Below are positions 16,064 through 24,675 of a DNA stretch of 64,000 nucleotides, one piece after another (position 1 is the first letter of the stretch; the number at the start of each line of letters is the position of its first letter). Below the pieces are notes generated by a model. The model was not told the origin of the DNA and made no database searches. It saw only the letters and a list, made by a program, of their open reading frames with translations. The position numbers and the translations under genes are program-made. Source of the DNA: Deltaproteobacteria bacterium UBA2409 (GTDB taxonomy: Bacteria > Bdellovibrionota_C > UBA2361 > DDRT01); the NCBI GenBank assembly GCA_002343185.1, contig DDRT01000001.1, positions 304,736 through 368,735 of the forward strand, in the 5' to 3' direction.

Positions 16064-17927
16064 TACATTGCTTCTTGTACTTTTAAGTATTGCTTCTGGG
16101 CTTAATAGGTATCTTTTTTTAAAAGCCGCAAATTTTAGTATTGATGCTGATGAAGCGATAGTTGGGTTAATGGGAAAACATTTTCTTGAAGGAGGAAATG
16201 TCGCTGTTTTCTACTATGGCCAACATTATATGGGTAGCCTTGAAGCTATCTTGGCCGGGCTCATTTTCTCGATATTAGGCATATCAAGTGTCACCCTTAA
16301 ACTTGTTCCATTTCTATTCTCAATATTTTTCATCTGGTGTGTATATGACTTAACAAACAGGATCTATGGGAGGAGTCCTGCATGGATCGCATCTATACTT
16401 TGTGCTTTTCCTGCTCAAATTCTTGTTGACTGGGGAGCTAAGGCGCGCGGCGGATTTATAGAGATTGTTGTTTTAGGAGCGCTCAGCACTATTTTATTCC
16501 TAGAGTGGCTCCAACGGAAAAATCTAAAAACACTTTTTCTTTGTGGTTTTACCCTAGGAGTAGGTTGGTGGTGGAATAATCAGATAATCTTTTTCGTTGC
16601 TGCTTTAGGAATATATGGTGTTTTTTCTCTCAAAAAAGGCGAAATTTTAAAGACAGGATTTACTGCTTTAACTTCATTCTTAATCGGGGGACTTCCTTTT
16701 TGGGCATATAATATCAAATACAATTTTATCTCATTTAAAACTTTTAGTGAGACAGCAGGAAGTAAATTCATTAATCAAGCAGAAGGATTTTTCACCCACT
16801 CAATCCCAATGTTAGCAGGGGTTAAGCGATTCTATCAGGATCTAGATCTAATTCCTTATGGGAGCGTTATACTTTTGGTAGTAGTTTTACTGATTTTCAT
16901 CAGATTGGTTAAGGACAGTAAAAAAGGAGTCGTCCTTTTATTAATTTTTCTATCAACATTTTTTATATTTAGCGCTAGCTCTTTTGGACATCTTTACAAG
17001 GCACCAAGATACATTCTCCCCCTTTATGTGGCCTGGTTTCCGTTTTTAGGGGCTGGAATTTATCTTTGGTGGGTACGCTCAAAAATTATAGGTGCTGGTC
17101 TATTTATTATAATCCTTGGGTTTCAGCTCTCTTCAGTCTATTTAGGTGGAATTACAGTACCTGGAGAACCCCTTGCTTATAAAAAAGACAGAGTTGTAAG
17201 AGATTCATCTGAGCTTTTAGAGTTTTTGTATAATAAAAAAATTAACTTCGTTAGAACTTATTACTGGGTGGGATATAAGATAGCTTTTGAATCTGAAGAA
17301 AAAGTTAGATTTTATCCTTTTGGAGATCCGGTTTCATTTAGAATCAACTCCTATAGAGACGAAGGTATCTCGTTAGGTCTTGAAACTCTACCTATCGTTG
17401 TTACTCCTTCCCAGGCAAAACAGGTCGAAGAGTCATTGTCAATTTTAAAGATCGCCTCGAAAAAGGAAGACTTAAAAGGTTACACTGTTTTTTATGATCT
17501 TAAGGCAGAGAGTCTAATCAATCAAAGCTTTCCATTTTCACTAAGCTCTACACATAATGAACAAGAACTTCCTAACCTTATAGATAAAAACAATCAAACA
17601 AGATGGGGCACTAAAGCTCCTCAAAAAGTCGGTATGGCTCTTAGACTAAAACTTGATTCTCAAAAAACAGTTTGTGCCTTAAGGCTTGACTTAAATACTT
17701 GGGAAACCGACTTGCCGGTAGCAATTGAGATAGAAGGGAAGCTCGGGGAGAAGAAATTTAGCTTAATTAGAGCTGACCTATTTAAAGGGCTTTATCCTAT
17801 TTTAAGATCCAGCCGTGGGGGGATTCTTTTCTTTGAACCTGTTTTAGTTGATAAGATAGTTTTGACAGTGAAAACCCCGTTCCCACCATTTGATTGGTCT
17901 TTTTCTGAAGTTGAAGTTGGATGTTAA
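16050..17927 (+). CDS. GT39-like polytopic glycosyltransferase with C-terminal discoidin-like domain
   Basis: 625 residues. The first 350 form about 10 membrane helices of the GT-C fold, with the acidic pair DADEAIVGLMG in the first periplasmic loop, as in polyprenyl-phosphate-sugar-dependent transferases (ArnT/PMT type). After a soluble linker, residues about 490-625 look like an F5/8C or galactose-binding jelly roll: NLIDKNNQTRWGT, then strands, then PFDWSFSEVEVGC at the end. It would transfer a lipid-linked sugar on the periplasmic side. The binding-domain call rests on the DKNNQTRW and SEVEV signatures. Confidence 0.75.
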   Translation: MKPRDTLLLVLLSIASGLNRYLFLKAANFSIDADEAIVGLMGKHFLEGGNVAVFYYGQHYMGSLEAILAGLIFSILGISSVTLKLVPFLFSIFFIWCVYDLTNRIYGRSPAWIASILCAFPAQILVDWGAKARGGFIEIVVLGALSTILFLEWLQRKNLKTLFLCGFTLGVGWWWNNQIIFFVAALGIYGVFSLKKGEILKTGFTALTSFLIGGLPFWAYNIKYNFISFKTFSETAGSKFINQAEGFFTHSIPMLAGVKRFYQDLDLIPYGSVILLVVVLLIFIRLVKDSKKGVVLLLIFLSTFFIFSASSFGHLYKAPRYILPLYVAWFPFLGAGIYLWWVRSKIIGAGLFIIILGFQLSSVYLGGITVPGEPLAYKKDRVVRDSSELLEFLYNKKINFVRTYYWVGYKIAFESEEKVRFYPFGDPVSFRINSYRDEGISLGLETLPIVVTPSQAKQVEESLSILKIASKKEDLKGYTVFYDLKAESLINQSFPFSLSSTHNEQELPNLIDKNNQTRWGTKAPQKVGMALRLKLDSQKTVCALRLDLNTWETDLPVAIEIEGKLGEKKFSLIRADLFKGLYPILRSSRGGILFFEPVLVDKIVLTVKTPFPPFDWSFSEVEVGC

Positions 17928-18832
17928 AGTTAATCTTTGGATTATTAGCCCTTAGTTTAGTTGTTTATCTGGCATGGAGCGATGAGCTTATAGAGGCTCT
18001 TAGAAATGTAGCACTTAAAGAGTACTTCTATTTTTTTCTGATCTCATTAGGGCTTATTGGAATTAGTGCTCTTAAGTGGCAGTTTTTTTTGAAACGTATA
18101 GGTGGAAAATTAATATCATTCTTCTACTTATTTAAGCTTTATGTAATCGGATATTTTATAAATGGAATTCTTCCATCATACGTTGGTGGTGATGCTCTTA
18201 GAAGTTATAAGGTTGGAAAAGAGCTCGGTCAGGTTGAAGCAGCAGCTGCAACAATACTTGAGAGATACACTGGAAGTTTAGCACTATTATTAGTTGGTGC
18301 AGTATCAAGCCTCGTTACCCCTCAGATTCCTCTAGTTTATAGAGTCTTGATGTTTGTCATGTTAATAGGTCTTTTGTTAGTAACAGCAATAACAATGTAT
18401 GCACCTCTAAATAAGCTTTATTCTCTTCATCCCAAAATGAAATCAGTCGTAGAAAATATGAAAAAGCTGAGAGAGGCTCTTAGTTTCGGATTATTAAATC
18501 CTACAGTTTTGGTAGTGGCAATGATCCTTTCATTTATGTTTCATGGACTTGCAGTTGTTAATACGGCCTTTGCTGGAAAACTAATGGGATGGACAGATCC
18601 ATCATTAGTTGAGATTGCAAGTGTTCTACCATTTATGCTTTTTATTGGCTCTCTTCCAATTACCCCTCAAGGAATTGGCCTTCAAGAGGGTGCTTTTTTC
18701 TTCTTTTTGCAGTTAATCGGAGCATCTCCTGCAGAAGCAGCTGGGGCTGCACTACTACTTAGATCAAAAGTTATTCTTTTAGCCCTCATTGGTTGGTTAC
18801 TTTGGTTAAGAGATGGGAAGAGAGGGAGGTAA
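17921..18832 (+). CDS. Flippase-like integral membrane protein (LPG synthase TM / UPF0104 family)
   Basis: 303 residues with about eight membrane helices. The family signature GYFINGILPSYVGGDALRSY and a conserved Arg in ATILERYTG are present, and the C-terminal LPITPQGIGLQEGAFFFFL matches the family's second signature. Members accompany glycosyltransferases and are thought to move lipid-linked substrates or act as the membrane part of MprF. No lysyl-transferase domain is attached here. It is the last gene of the glycosyltransferase operon, overlapping its neighbour by 7 nt. Confidence 0.85.
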   Translation: MLKLIFGLLALSLVVYLAWSDELIEALRNVALKEYFYFFLISLGLIGISALKWQFFLKRIGGKLISFFYLFKLYVIGYFINGILPSYVGGDALRSYKVGKELGQVEAAAATILERYTGSLALLLVGAVSSLVTPQIPLVYRVLMFVMLIGLLLVTAITMYAPLNKLYSLHPKMKSVVENMKKLREALSFGLLNPTVLVVAMILSFMFHGLAVVNTAFAGKLMGWTDPSLVEIASVLPFMLFIGSLPITPQGIGLQEGAFFFFLQLIGASPAEAAGAALLLRSKVILLALIGWLLWLRDGKRGR

Positions 18833-18838
18833 AATCTG

Positions 18839-18936
18839 CTATCCGATTTCAGTTGAAAATCTGTTTCTGATTTCCGTTTTCAGTATCTGAGATCTGTGCT
18901 CCGTTTTCAGTCCTCTGATTACTGTTTTCCGATCTA
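18839..18936. repeat. Intergenic CCGTTTTCAGT-type oligonucleotide repeats
   Basis: The gap after the flippase gene holds direct copies of CCGTTTTCAGT at 18874-18884 and 18901-18911, with related TCCGATTTCAGTTG, CTGATTTCC and ACTGTTTTCCGATC units. The strand bias (mostly T, C, G) and short period suggest an expanded simple element. No coding potential seen. Confidence 0.6.
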
Positions 18937-18948
18937 AAAATTTTCCAC

Positions 18949-19230
18949 TCACCCAACTTTTCTTCTTTTTTCAGCAACAGCACTTGGGGCTTCTCTTAAA
19001 AATTTTCTAGCTAAAAGATCATCTTTTCTTTTTAACTGTGCTTCCCAAACAAGATTTGCATCTGGTTCGCCATTACACCCTAAGCAACTAAAACTTTCCC
19101 AATTGAGTGCAGCACAAAGACTTAAGCAGCCTTCATAATTTTCACATGAATAATTTCTTTTTGGAGGAGTTCTTTTAACAGAAGGAGGCGCATTATCAAG
19201 AATGACAGGGAATGGACCTCTCTTAATCAC
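18949..19230 (-). CDS. Small cysteine-rich protein with a Cys4 cluster
   Basis: A 93-residue protein with the pattern C-x4-YxxC-x3-C (SCENYEGCLSLCAALNW) and FSCLGC, in the shape C..Y..CL..A..-NW.SF-C..C. I recall this pattern in small proteins of several deltaproteobacterial genomes; it could bind zinc. The N-terminus is basic and proline-rich, and the C-terminus is a charged helix. It sits alone between the glycan operon and a divergent hydrolase-like gene. Function unknown. Confidence 0.55.
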   Translation of the reverse strand: MIKRGPFPVILDNAPPSVKRTPPKRNYSCENYEGCLSLCAALNWESFSCLGCNGEPDANLVWEAQLKRKDDLLARKFLREAPSAVAEKRRKVG

Positions 19231-19304
19231 AATATCACTAGCATACTGCTTTTTAATTCTTGGTCAAATAGACTTCGTGGTTTTGTTTGTGTACTTTAAG
19301 CACT

Positions 19305-19952
19305 ATGATTTCAGTTCTAAGAGATGAGGGCTCCGGTAGAACAACTGTTCTTCTTTTTGAGAAGGGACACGGGGTGGATCTCTCTTCAATTAATGTGTCA
19401 AATAGACTGATAGAAATTGAAACTGCAGAAGTCACTGAAAAAAACTGGAAAGAGATCTCTGAAGCTGTTGGAAAAGTCTTTGAAGAACGAGAACTTAGGC
19501 AGGTCTCATTTATCTGCTTTCAAGATCTATCAAGCGTTGCCCTGCGCCATTCTATTGACGAAGGAAAGTTTGTAAGATCTCTGCTTCTAGTAGAGCCTGT
19601 ATGTTCTCCACATCCTACACTTTTAGATCGGCTAATCAACAAGTTTGAAGAATTTCTTCCACTAGGCCTTCCCCTTAGAACCTTAACAAAGGGATTTCAT
19701 GCCCCGTCGTTTCTTCACCGGGTAAGGTGTCCAACGGCAGTGGTTATTAGAAAAAATTGCAGTGACTATGTAAAAGAGCAGAGTGCTTTTATTGTTAAAT
19801 CAGTTCCAACAGCTGTTCTCTATGAGTCAGAGGCTACTGAGCTAAAAGATATTGATATACCACATTTTCTTAATGAACTTTCAGGTATTCAAGCTCGTTG
19901 CCCACAGAAATCAAAAAGATCTACGTCTCAACAAGCTCTGGTGAATCAGTAA
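19305..19952 (+). CDS. Possible alpha/beta-hydrolase-like protein
   Basis: 215 residues from ATG 19305; a TTG at 19287 would add six. The order of strands (TVLLFEKGHGVDL, RQVSFICFQDLSSVALRHS, RSLLLVEPV, CPTAVVIRKNCSDY) resembles an alpha/beta hydrolase. The nucleophile elbow position reads FQDLSS rather than GxSxG, so catalysis is doubtful. No signal peptide. Its last 32 nt overlap the convergent patatin gene. Function unknown. Confidence 0.45.
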   Translation: MISVLRDEGSGRTTVLLFEKGHGVDLSSINVSNRLIEIETAEVTEKNWKEISEAVGKVFEERELRQVSFICFQDLSSVALRHSIDEGKFVRSLLLVEPVCSPHPTLLDRLINKFEEFLPLGLPLRTLTKGFHAPSFLHRVRCPTAVVIRKNCSDYVKEQSAFIVKSVPTAVLYESEATELKDIDIPHFLNELSGIQARCPQKSKRSTSQQALVNQ

Positions 19953-21096
19953 ATTCTAACTGTCGTTTTTTAGCTAAAAGCTTCTCAGTATGATTATAGC
20001 CAGCTTCGATTAGTCCTAAGATATAATCTTGGCTTAAAGCAACATACGACATTGTTTCGTAAGCCACTTCTGAGCCAAGCTTTGTTTCTAAAAGTTTGAA
20101 TATCGGCCAAACAGGCCCTAAGGTTTTGATTCGATCGGTTGTGGAAGTTCCTAAAGCATCTCTAAGAATTTTACCAAGAGACCCTTCCTGTCTGATCATA
20201 AAAAGCTCAGGTGGTCTTAAACAGTAGGTGTCGTTTTTTGCAGCGACTTCCCAATCTGGACGTCTATCATGGGCATGGCCATATCTATCATGCCACCAGT
20301 GTCTGCCTGAGATATCTATCGCAATAATTTTATGAGCCCCAAGCCTAACAGCAGGATCGACTGGGATATTTTGAGAGATTCCACCATCGACAAGTTTTAC
20401 ATTCCCATGCTCTGTGTCTAATTCAACAGGGGGAAGCACAGAAGGGAGTGCAGCAGAGGCAAATCCATGTTTTGCGGATAGATGATCTCTATAAATAAGA
20501 TCAAATGTTGCACCGACAAGAGATTCCTCTTCGATCGGTTTATGAGTGCTTAAAAATAAAAGAGGTTTTCTTTCAGAGCCTTCAAGAGTAGTCATAACAC
20601 CAAGTGCAAATATGCTTGGATCTCTTTCTTCTGGCTTAAGTCCTCCAAGTCTTTCGATTGACTCATCGATGCGAGTCATGAGCGGGGACGGATCAAAGAT
20701 TGATTCATCCGTAGGGTTTGGCCCAGGGGTTATATATTGAACTGTTGCTACTTTAATAGCTTTTATGAAGGATCTTGAAGGAGAGCCCGCAAAGGTGTTC
20801 TTGAAGGTTCTCTCAGTCCAAAGGTCAAGCAACTCATCAACAGCCCCTCTAAGTCCCTTTGATAGTCCAGCAGCGAGCAAGAGACCGTTTATGGCACCGA
20901 TACTACTTCCTATTATTACTGAGAAGGGTGAGCCGGTGGCTTGCAGATGGGGGATTAAGGCTCTTAGGGCCCCAGCCTGAAATGCTGCTCTAACACCTCC
21001 TCCAGAGAGCACTAGGCCTATCTTTTCAGAGCCTAAGGATAAGGAAGGCTTTCTTTTTATTGCAATAGATTCGTCGCTTTGCGGCCTTCTGCGCAT
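19921..21096 (-). CDS. Patatin-like phospholipase
   Basis: A 391-residue patatin-family lipid acyl hydrolase using a Ser-Asp dyad. The oxyanion loop is GLVLSGGGVRAAFQAGAL, the nucleophile IIGSSIGAINGLLLA (GxSxG) and the Asp motif LVDGGISQNIPVDPA. There is no signal peptide, so it is probably cytoplasmic or delivered by a non-Sec route. The N-terminus is basic (MRRRPQSDESIAIKRK). The length suits the bacterial NTE/RssA-like group. It is divergent from cmk and convergent with the hydrolase-like gene. Confidence 0.88.
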   Translation of the reverse strand: MRRRPQSDESIAIKRKPSLSLGSEKIGLVLSGGGVRAAFQAGALRALIPHLQATGSPFSVIIGSSIGAINGLLLAAGLSKGLRGAVDELLDLWTERTFKNTFAGSPSRSFIKAIKVATVQYITPGPNPTDESIFDPSPLMTRIDESIERLGGLKPEERDPSIFALGVMTTLEGSERKPLLFLSTHKPIEEESLVGATFDLIYRDHLSAKHGFASAALPSVLPPVELDTEHGNVKLVDGGISQNIPVDPAVRLGAHKIIAIDISGRHWWHDRYGHAHDRRPDWEVAAKNDTYCLRPPELFMIRQEGSLGKILRDALGTSTTDRIKTLGPVWPIFKLLETKLGSEVAYETMSYVALSQDYILGLIEAGYNHTEKLLAKKRQLEFTDSPELVET

Positions 21097-21142
21097 CTTT
21101 TTAGTCTAAAGCAAAAGGGTTAGTTTATGCTATCGGTATCTT

Positions 21143-21718
21143 ATGGAGCGAACTGTTGTAACAATTGATGGACTTGCTGGCTCAGGGAAGAGTTCACTGG
21201 CAAAAGGACTAGCGATTAAGCTTGGTTTTGAGCTCCTAAACTCAGGTCTCTTATACCGAGCGTTAGCCCTTCTATGTGCTGAGGTGTCTGAAGTTGATGC
21301 GGTTAGAAAAATTAAGGAAAATCGGGAGTTTTTACTCTCCCCGTCCGGAGATCTGTACTCTGAGGATACTGCAAAAAAAGCTTCAGTTTTAGCTGCTATG
21401 CCAAAAGTCAGGGAGTTATTGTTACCAATTCAAAGAGCAAGTTTTCCTGGCCGATCAATAGTAGCTGAAGGAAGAGACATGGGGTCAGTTGTATTTCCTG
21501 ATGCAAAAGTTAAGGTGTTTGTTGAGGTTCCTGTCAGTGAAAGAGCTCTAAGAAGAGGTGTATCAGAAGTAGTTTTAGAAGAAAGAGACAAAAGGGATAA
21601 GGAACGGGAGGCAGCTCCTGCTATTATCCCGGACGGAGCTATTATATTCGACAATACAGGTGGGAGTTTGGAGTATAAAATTGAAGAGCTTTATCAGCTT
21701 GTTAGGGGAAGGCTTTAG
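21143..21718 (+). CDS. cmk: Cytidylate kinase
   Basis: Phosphorylates CMP/dCMP with ATP. P-loop TIDGLAGSGKSSLAKGLA, substrate motif LLNSGLLYRALALL, and the family signature VAEGRDMGSVVFPDAKVKVFV. At 191 residues it is somewhat shorter than the usual ~220, with a reduced CMP-binding insert. It lies 109 nt upstream of rpsA, the widely conserved cmk-rpsA pair. Confidence 0.93.
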   Translation: MERTVVTIDGLAGSGKSSLAKGLAIKLGFELLNSGLLYRALALLCAEVSEVDAVRKIKENREFLLSPSGDLYSEDTAKKASVLAAMPKVRELLLPIQRASFPGRSIVAEGRDMGSVVFPDAKVKVFVEVPVSERALRRGVSEVVLEERDKRDKEREAAPAIIPDGAIIFDNTGGSLEYKIEELYQLVRGRL

Positions 21719-21768
21719 ACTAGGCGTGTTTTAGTGTACACTTTGCCCCCTTAACAGTGTTCAAGGAT

Positions 21769-21796
21769 TATCTGTAGCGATGAGCGTTACCAGATA
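21769..21796 (+). promoter_or_regulatory. Hairpin in the rpsA leader
   Basis: TATCTG-TAGCG, a short loop, then CGTTA-CCAGATA pairs as an 11-bp stem with one bulge and one G-U pair, about 30 nt upstream of the rpsA start. There is no T-run, so it is not an intrinsic terminator. It could be a translational control element for S1; this is inference. Confidence 0.4.
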
Positions 21797-21827
21797 GTTA
21801 GAACCCTTATTATCAATATAATAAATA

Positions 21828-23507
21828 ATGGAAACAGGTTCATCAGAATTCGAGAGGCTCTTTAAAGAGCAAGAGAAGAAGTATCACGTCGGGAGAATCG
21901 TCCCTGGCGTCGTAGTCGATATCAATAAAGACATGGTTAGCGTCGATATCGGATTTAAATCAGAAGGAGTTATTCCAGTCGAGCAATTTAAAGACTTGGA
22001 TGGCAACATAACAGTTGCAATTGGAGATAAAATTGAAGTTTTTATTTCTGCCCTTGAAAACGAGTATGGGCAATTGTCTTTATCAAAAGAAAAAGCAGAT
22101 CAAAGAAAAATCTGGGACAAAGTTGAAGAACTTAAAAAGTCAGGTGGTTCAATTGAAGGCTTAGTTACTCATAAAGTTAAAGGAGGACTTCAGGTTGATA
22201 TTGGAATTCCGGCATTCTTACCCGGTTCTCAGGTTGACTTAAGGCCACATAGAAACTTAGATAAATTTTTAAATCAAAAATATGAATTTAAAGTTCTAAA
22301 GATAACAAGAGATAAGGGCAATATAGTTCTTTCAAGAAGAGCACTTCTAGTTTCTGAGCGAGATCAGATGAGAACAGAGACTCTGAAAGTTCTTCAAGAG
22401 GGAGTTGTAATGGAAGGGGTCGTTAAGAACCTTACAGAATACGGTGCCTTTATTGATCTAGGTGGAATTGACGGACTACTTCATATCAGTGATATCGCAT
22501 GGGGCAGGGTTGCTCATCCAGGCGACAAGCTTCAAGTTGGTCAAACAATACCAGTTGTAGTTCTTAAGTACGATGAAGGAAAAGAACGAGTAAGTCTTGG
22601 TATGAAACAGCTTAATCCAGATCCGTGGCTTACTGTTTCAGAAAAGTTCCCACTTGGTGGTCGGATTAAAGGAAAAGCCGTCGAGTCTACTCAAGATGGA
22701 GGAGTTATCCTTGAGCTTGAAGATGGAATCGATGGATTCGTTGCAAACAACGACCTTAGCTGGACTAAGAAGAGCCGAAATGTTGCCAAGATGGTAGCTG
22801 ACAAAGAGGAAGTTGAGGCAGTTATTTTAGGAATAGATGAAGAGAATCACAGAGTCAAACTTAGTGTTAAGCAGCTTCTTCCAAATCCATGGGAAGATCT
22901 CCTTAGAAACCACCCTCAAGGCTCTAGAATTAAAGGCCCAATTAAGTCAGTAACAGATTTTGGGGTGTTTGTTGGAGTTGCAGATGGAATTGATGGATTG
23001 GTACACGTATCTGATTTCTCTTGGACAAAGAGAATCACAGATCCAAAAGAGATCCACGAACTCTTTAAGAAAGGAGAAGAGATAGAGGCAGTAGTTCTTG
23101 ATATTGATCTTGATAATGAAAGATTAAGTTTAGGAGTTAAGCAATTGTCTGAAGATCCTTGGTTATCAATTACGCAAAGATATCCGAAAGGGAGAAGGAT
23201 TAAAGGTAAGATCACCTCAATCGCTGATTTTGGAGTGTTTATGGAGATTGAACAGGACATCGAAGGTCTTATTCATGGATCAGAGCTTGAGCTAGAAAAA
23301 GGCGAAGCTATAACTTCGAAGTACTCAGTTGGTCAGGAGATTGAAGCTGAAGTTCTTAAAGTTGATAGTCAGACCCGCAAGTTTAGCTTGAGCATGAAAG
23401 CTCTTAAGCGTCGTACTGAGGAGAAAGGTCAGGGTGATTACATCGAAGACACTTCAGGTGCAGTTACTTTTGGTGACCTAATTCGTCAGAAGATGGGAAG
23501 TGAGTAA
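21828..23507 (+). CDS. rpsA: 30S ribosomal protein S1
   Basis: A 559-residue protein of six tandem S1/OB domains. The first two are diverged ribosome-binding repeats. Repeats 3-6 are canonical, with EGVVKNLTEYGAFIDLGGIDGLLHISD, IKGPIKSVTDFGVFV and IKGKITSIADFGVFM, and with SLGMKQL/SLGVKQL linkers. It binds mRNA leaders and helps initiation. The normal full length is intact. The leader has a hairpin; E. coli rpsA is translationally autoregulated through its leader. Confidence 0.96.
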   Translation: METGSSEFERLFKEQEKKYHVGRIVPGVVVDINKDMVSVDIGFKSEGVIPVEQFKDLDGNITVAIGDKIEVFISALENEYGQLSLSKEKADQRKIWDKVEELKKSGGSIEGLVTHKVKGGLQVDIGIPAFLPGSQVDLRPHRNLDKFLNQKYEFKVLKITRDKGNIVLSRRALLVSERDQMRTETLKVLQEGVVMEGVVKNLTEYGAFIDLGGIDGLLHISDIAWGRVAHPGDKLQVGQTIPVVVLKYDEGKERVSLGMKQLNPDPWLTVSEKFPLGGRIKGKAVESTQDGGVILELEDGIDGFVANNDLSWTKKSRNVAKMVADKEEVEAVILGIDEENHRVKLSVKQLLPNPWEDLLRNHPQGSRIKGPIKSVTDFGVFVGVADGIDGLVHVSDFSWTKRITDPKEIHELFKKGEEIEAVVLDIDLDNERLSLGVKQLSEDPWLSITQRYPKGRRIKGKITSIADFGVFMEIEQDIEGLIHGSELELEKGEAITSKYSVGQEIEAEVLKVDSQTRKFSLSMKALKRRTEEKGQGDYIEDTSGAVTFGDLIRQKMGSE

Positions 23508-23533
23508 GGGCAAGTAAGAGATCTCCTTGAAAA

Positions 23534-23592
23534 ACGCAGAGGACGCGGAGTTACGCAGAGTGGTTGCTCTGTGGTAACTCTGCGAACTCTGT
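23534..23592. repeat. CGCAGAG/CTCTG palindromic repeat, copy 1
   Basis: CGCAGAGGACGCGGAGTTACGCAGAGTGG then TTGCTCTGTGGTAACTCTGCGAACTCTGTG. The halves are imperfect inverted copies made of AGAG/CTCT units. The same element occurs at 54679-54738 and 61732-61790, always between genes. This type of GCAGAG repeat is widespread in environmental bacteria; its role is unknown. Confidence 0.8.
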
Positions 23593-23686
23593 GTTTAATT
23601 ATTCAATCGAAAGCTACCTAAAATAGTTTCTAACACGAAACTACTAGAACCTTTCTCCGATAGAACATAAAGAAGGAGACTTTTTT

Positions 23687-24202
23687 ATGAACGGATACTG
23701 TAGAGCTGATGGAACATACGTGCGCACTGATATTACAGGGGCGGACTCATTTGTTAATAGCCAAGAGACAATAAAAAATATAGCAGAATCGCCACAATTT
23801 ATGAGCGAATGTGCCAGAACTGGGCATGGAAAGCTATTATCAGTGCTACCTGATCAGAAAGCGACTGGAAACATTTTTGATAGAGGAAATGTCCAAGGGT
23901 ATCACGAGCATATATTCTTTGATGCATCAGGAGAGAATATTGGGTTCTTTCCAAATAAAGAAGGAAAGAGTTTTTTTGGAAGACTTTATGCTTCAGTAGC
24001 ATCTGAGGGAAGCATCGAATCAAAACCAGGTACATACTTTGAAGGGTACTCATATGATTCAACCTGTTATGATGGAGCTACTATGCGGAAAGCACTTTCT
24101 CAGGTGGTAGAGGATTTTAGGTATAATCTTAGAACTTTTAACTGTCAGGACTTTGTTTCGATGGTTTTGGAAAAATATAAAAACTTAAGGCCATCTTCTT
24201 GA
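23687..24202 (+). CDS. Possible permuted papain-like (LRAT/NlpC-type) protein
   Basis: 171 residues, unknown family. It has a strong ribosome site (AAGGAG, 9 nt before ATG). There is no signal peptide. H73 and H75 in YHEHIFFDA precede C153 in TFNCQDFVSMVLEKY. The His-then-Cys order and the NC(Q/E)xF motif resemble permuted papain folds (LRAT, PPPDE and several toxin or effector domains). It lies between rpsA and a toxin-antitoxin pair whose toxin gene overlaps its end by 18 nt, suggesting an accessory islet. The fold is inferred from motif pattern only; it could be an effector, a lipid-modifying enzyme or inactive. Confidence 0.4.
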   Translation: MNGYCRADGTYVRTDITGADSFVNSQETIKNIAESPQFMSECARTGHGKLLSVLPDQKATGNIFDRGNVQGYHEHIFFDASGENIGFFPNKEGKSFFGRLYASVASEGSIESKPGTYFEGYSYDSTCYDGATMRKALSQVVEDFRYNLRTFNCQDFVSMVLEKYKNLRPSS

Positions 24203-24463
24203 TGAGTGTAGGAATGTTAGGATCTGGATCTGAGATTCAATAACTCGGTAGACTAGAATGAATGGAGTTTTTTGAAGTGGAAGCTCTCTTGTATCTTTAA
24301 CTCTTCCTGGTCTACCGATAAAGGGATGGTTAGAAAGAATTTTGAGAGTTTTCCTTAATTGGGTAAGTATTTTAGGAATTGAGCCCGGTGAAGTTTCTGT
24401 TAGATAAATTCTTGCTGACTCAAGATCTTCCTGGGCAACCCTTGTCCAGACTATTTCTCCCAT
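24185..24463 (-). CDS. ParE/RelE-type toxin
   Basis: A 92-residue protein of the RelE/ParE fold. It opens VWTRVAQEDLESARIYL and continues with LSNHPFIGRPGRVKDTREL and TPFILVYRVIESQIQILTFLHSSRRWP, where the closing strand carries the family's H-x-x-R-x-W ending. ParE toxins poison gyrase and RelE toxins cleave mRNA; the L-x-HP-x-xGRPGR box is more ParE-like. Its start overlaps the antitoxin end by 13 nt, and the antitoxin comes first in the operon. Confidence 0.88.
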   Translation of the reverse strand: MGEIVWTRVAQEDLESARIYLTETSPGSIPKILTQLRKTLKILSNHPFIGRPGRVKDTRELPLQKTPFILVYRVIESQIQILTFLHSSRRWP

Positions 24464-24672
24464 TTGTCTAGCTCTATGTCGACAAAGTCCCCTCTATCAG
24501 CTTCTTCTATACCTTTAGCAATCCTAGAGAGCTGCCAATCGTTTATATCTAGATATGCTCTAATAGCTTCATTAATAACAAACGAGCGGTCACGCTCTAA
24601 ATTTTTTGCCAGAAGATCCATAGCTTTCTTCTTGCCTTTATCAATCCTAAAGGTGATAGTATCTTTTGACAT
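24451..24672 (-). CDS. Ribbon-helix-helix antitoxin (ParD/CopG-like)
   Basis: 73 residues. The N-terminal TITFRIDKGKKKAMDLLAKN has the beta strand and first helix of an RHH DNA-binding domain. RDRSFVINEAIRAYLDIND completes it, and the acidic tail GIEEADRGDFVDIELDKWEK would wrap the toxin. It overlaps the toxin gene by 13 nt. A palindrome just upstream (24691-24707) is a likely operator for autorepression. Confidence 0.88.
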   Translation of the reverse strand: MSKDTITFRIDKGKKKAMDLLAKNLERDRSFVINEAIRAYLDINDWQLSRIAKGIEEADRGDFVDIELDKWEK

Positions 24673-24675
24673 ATT

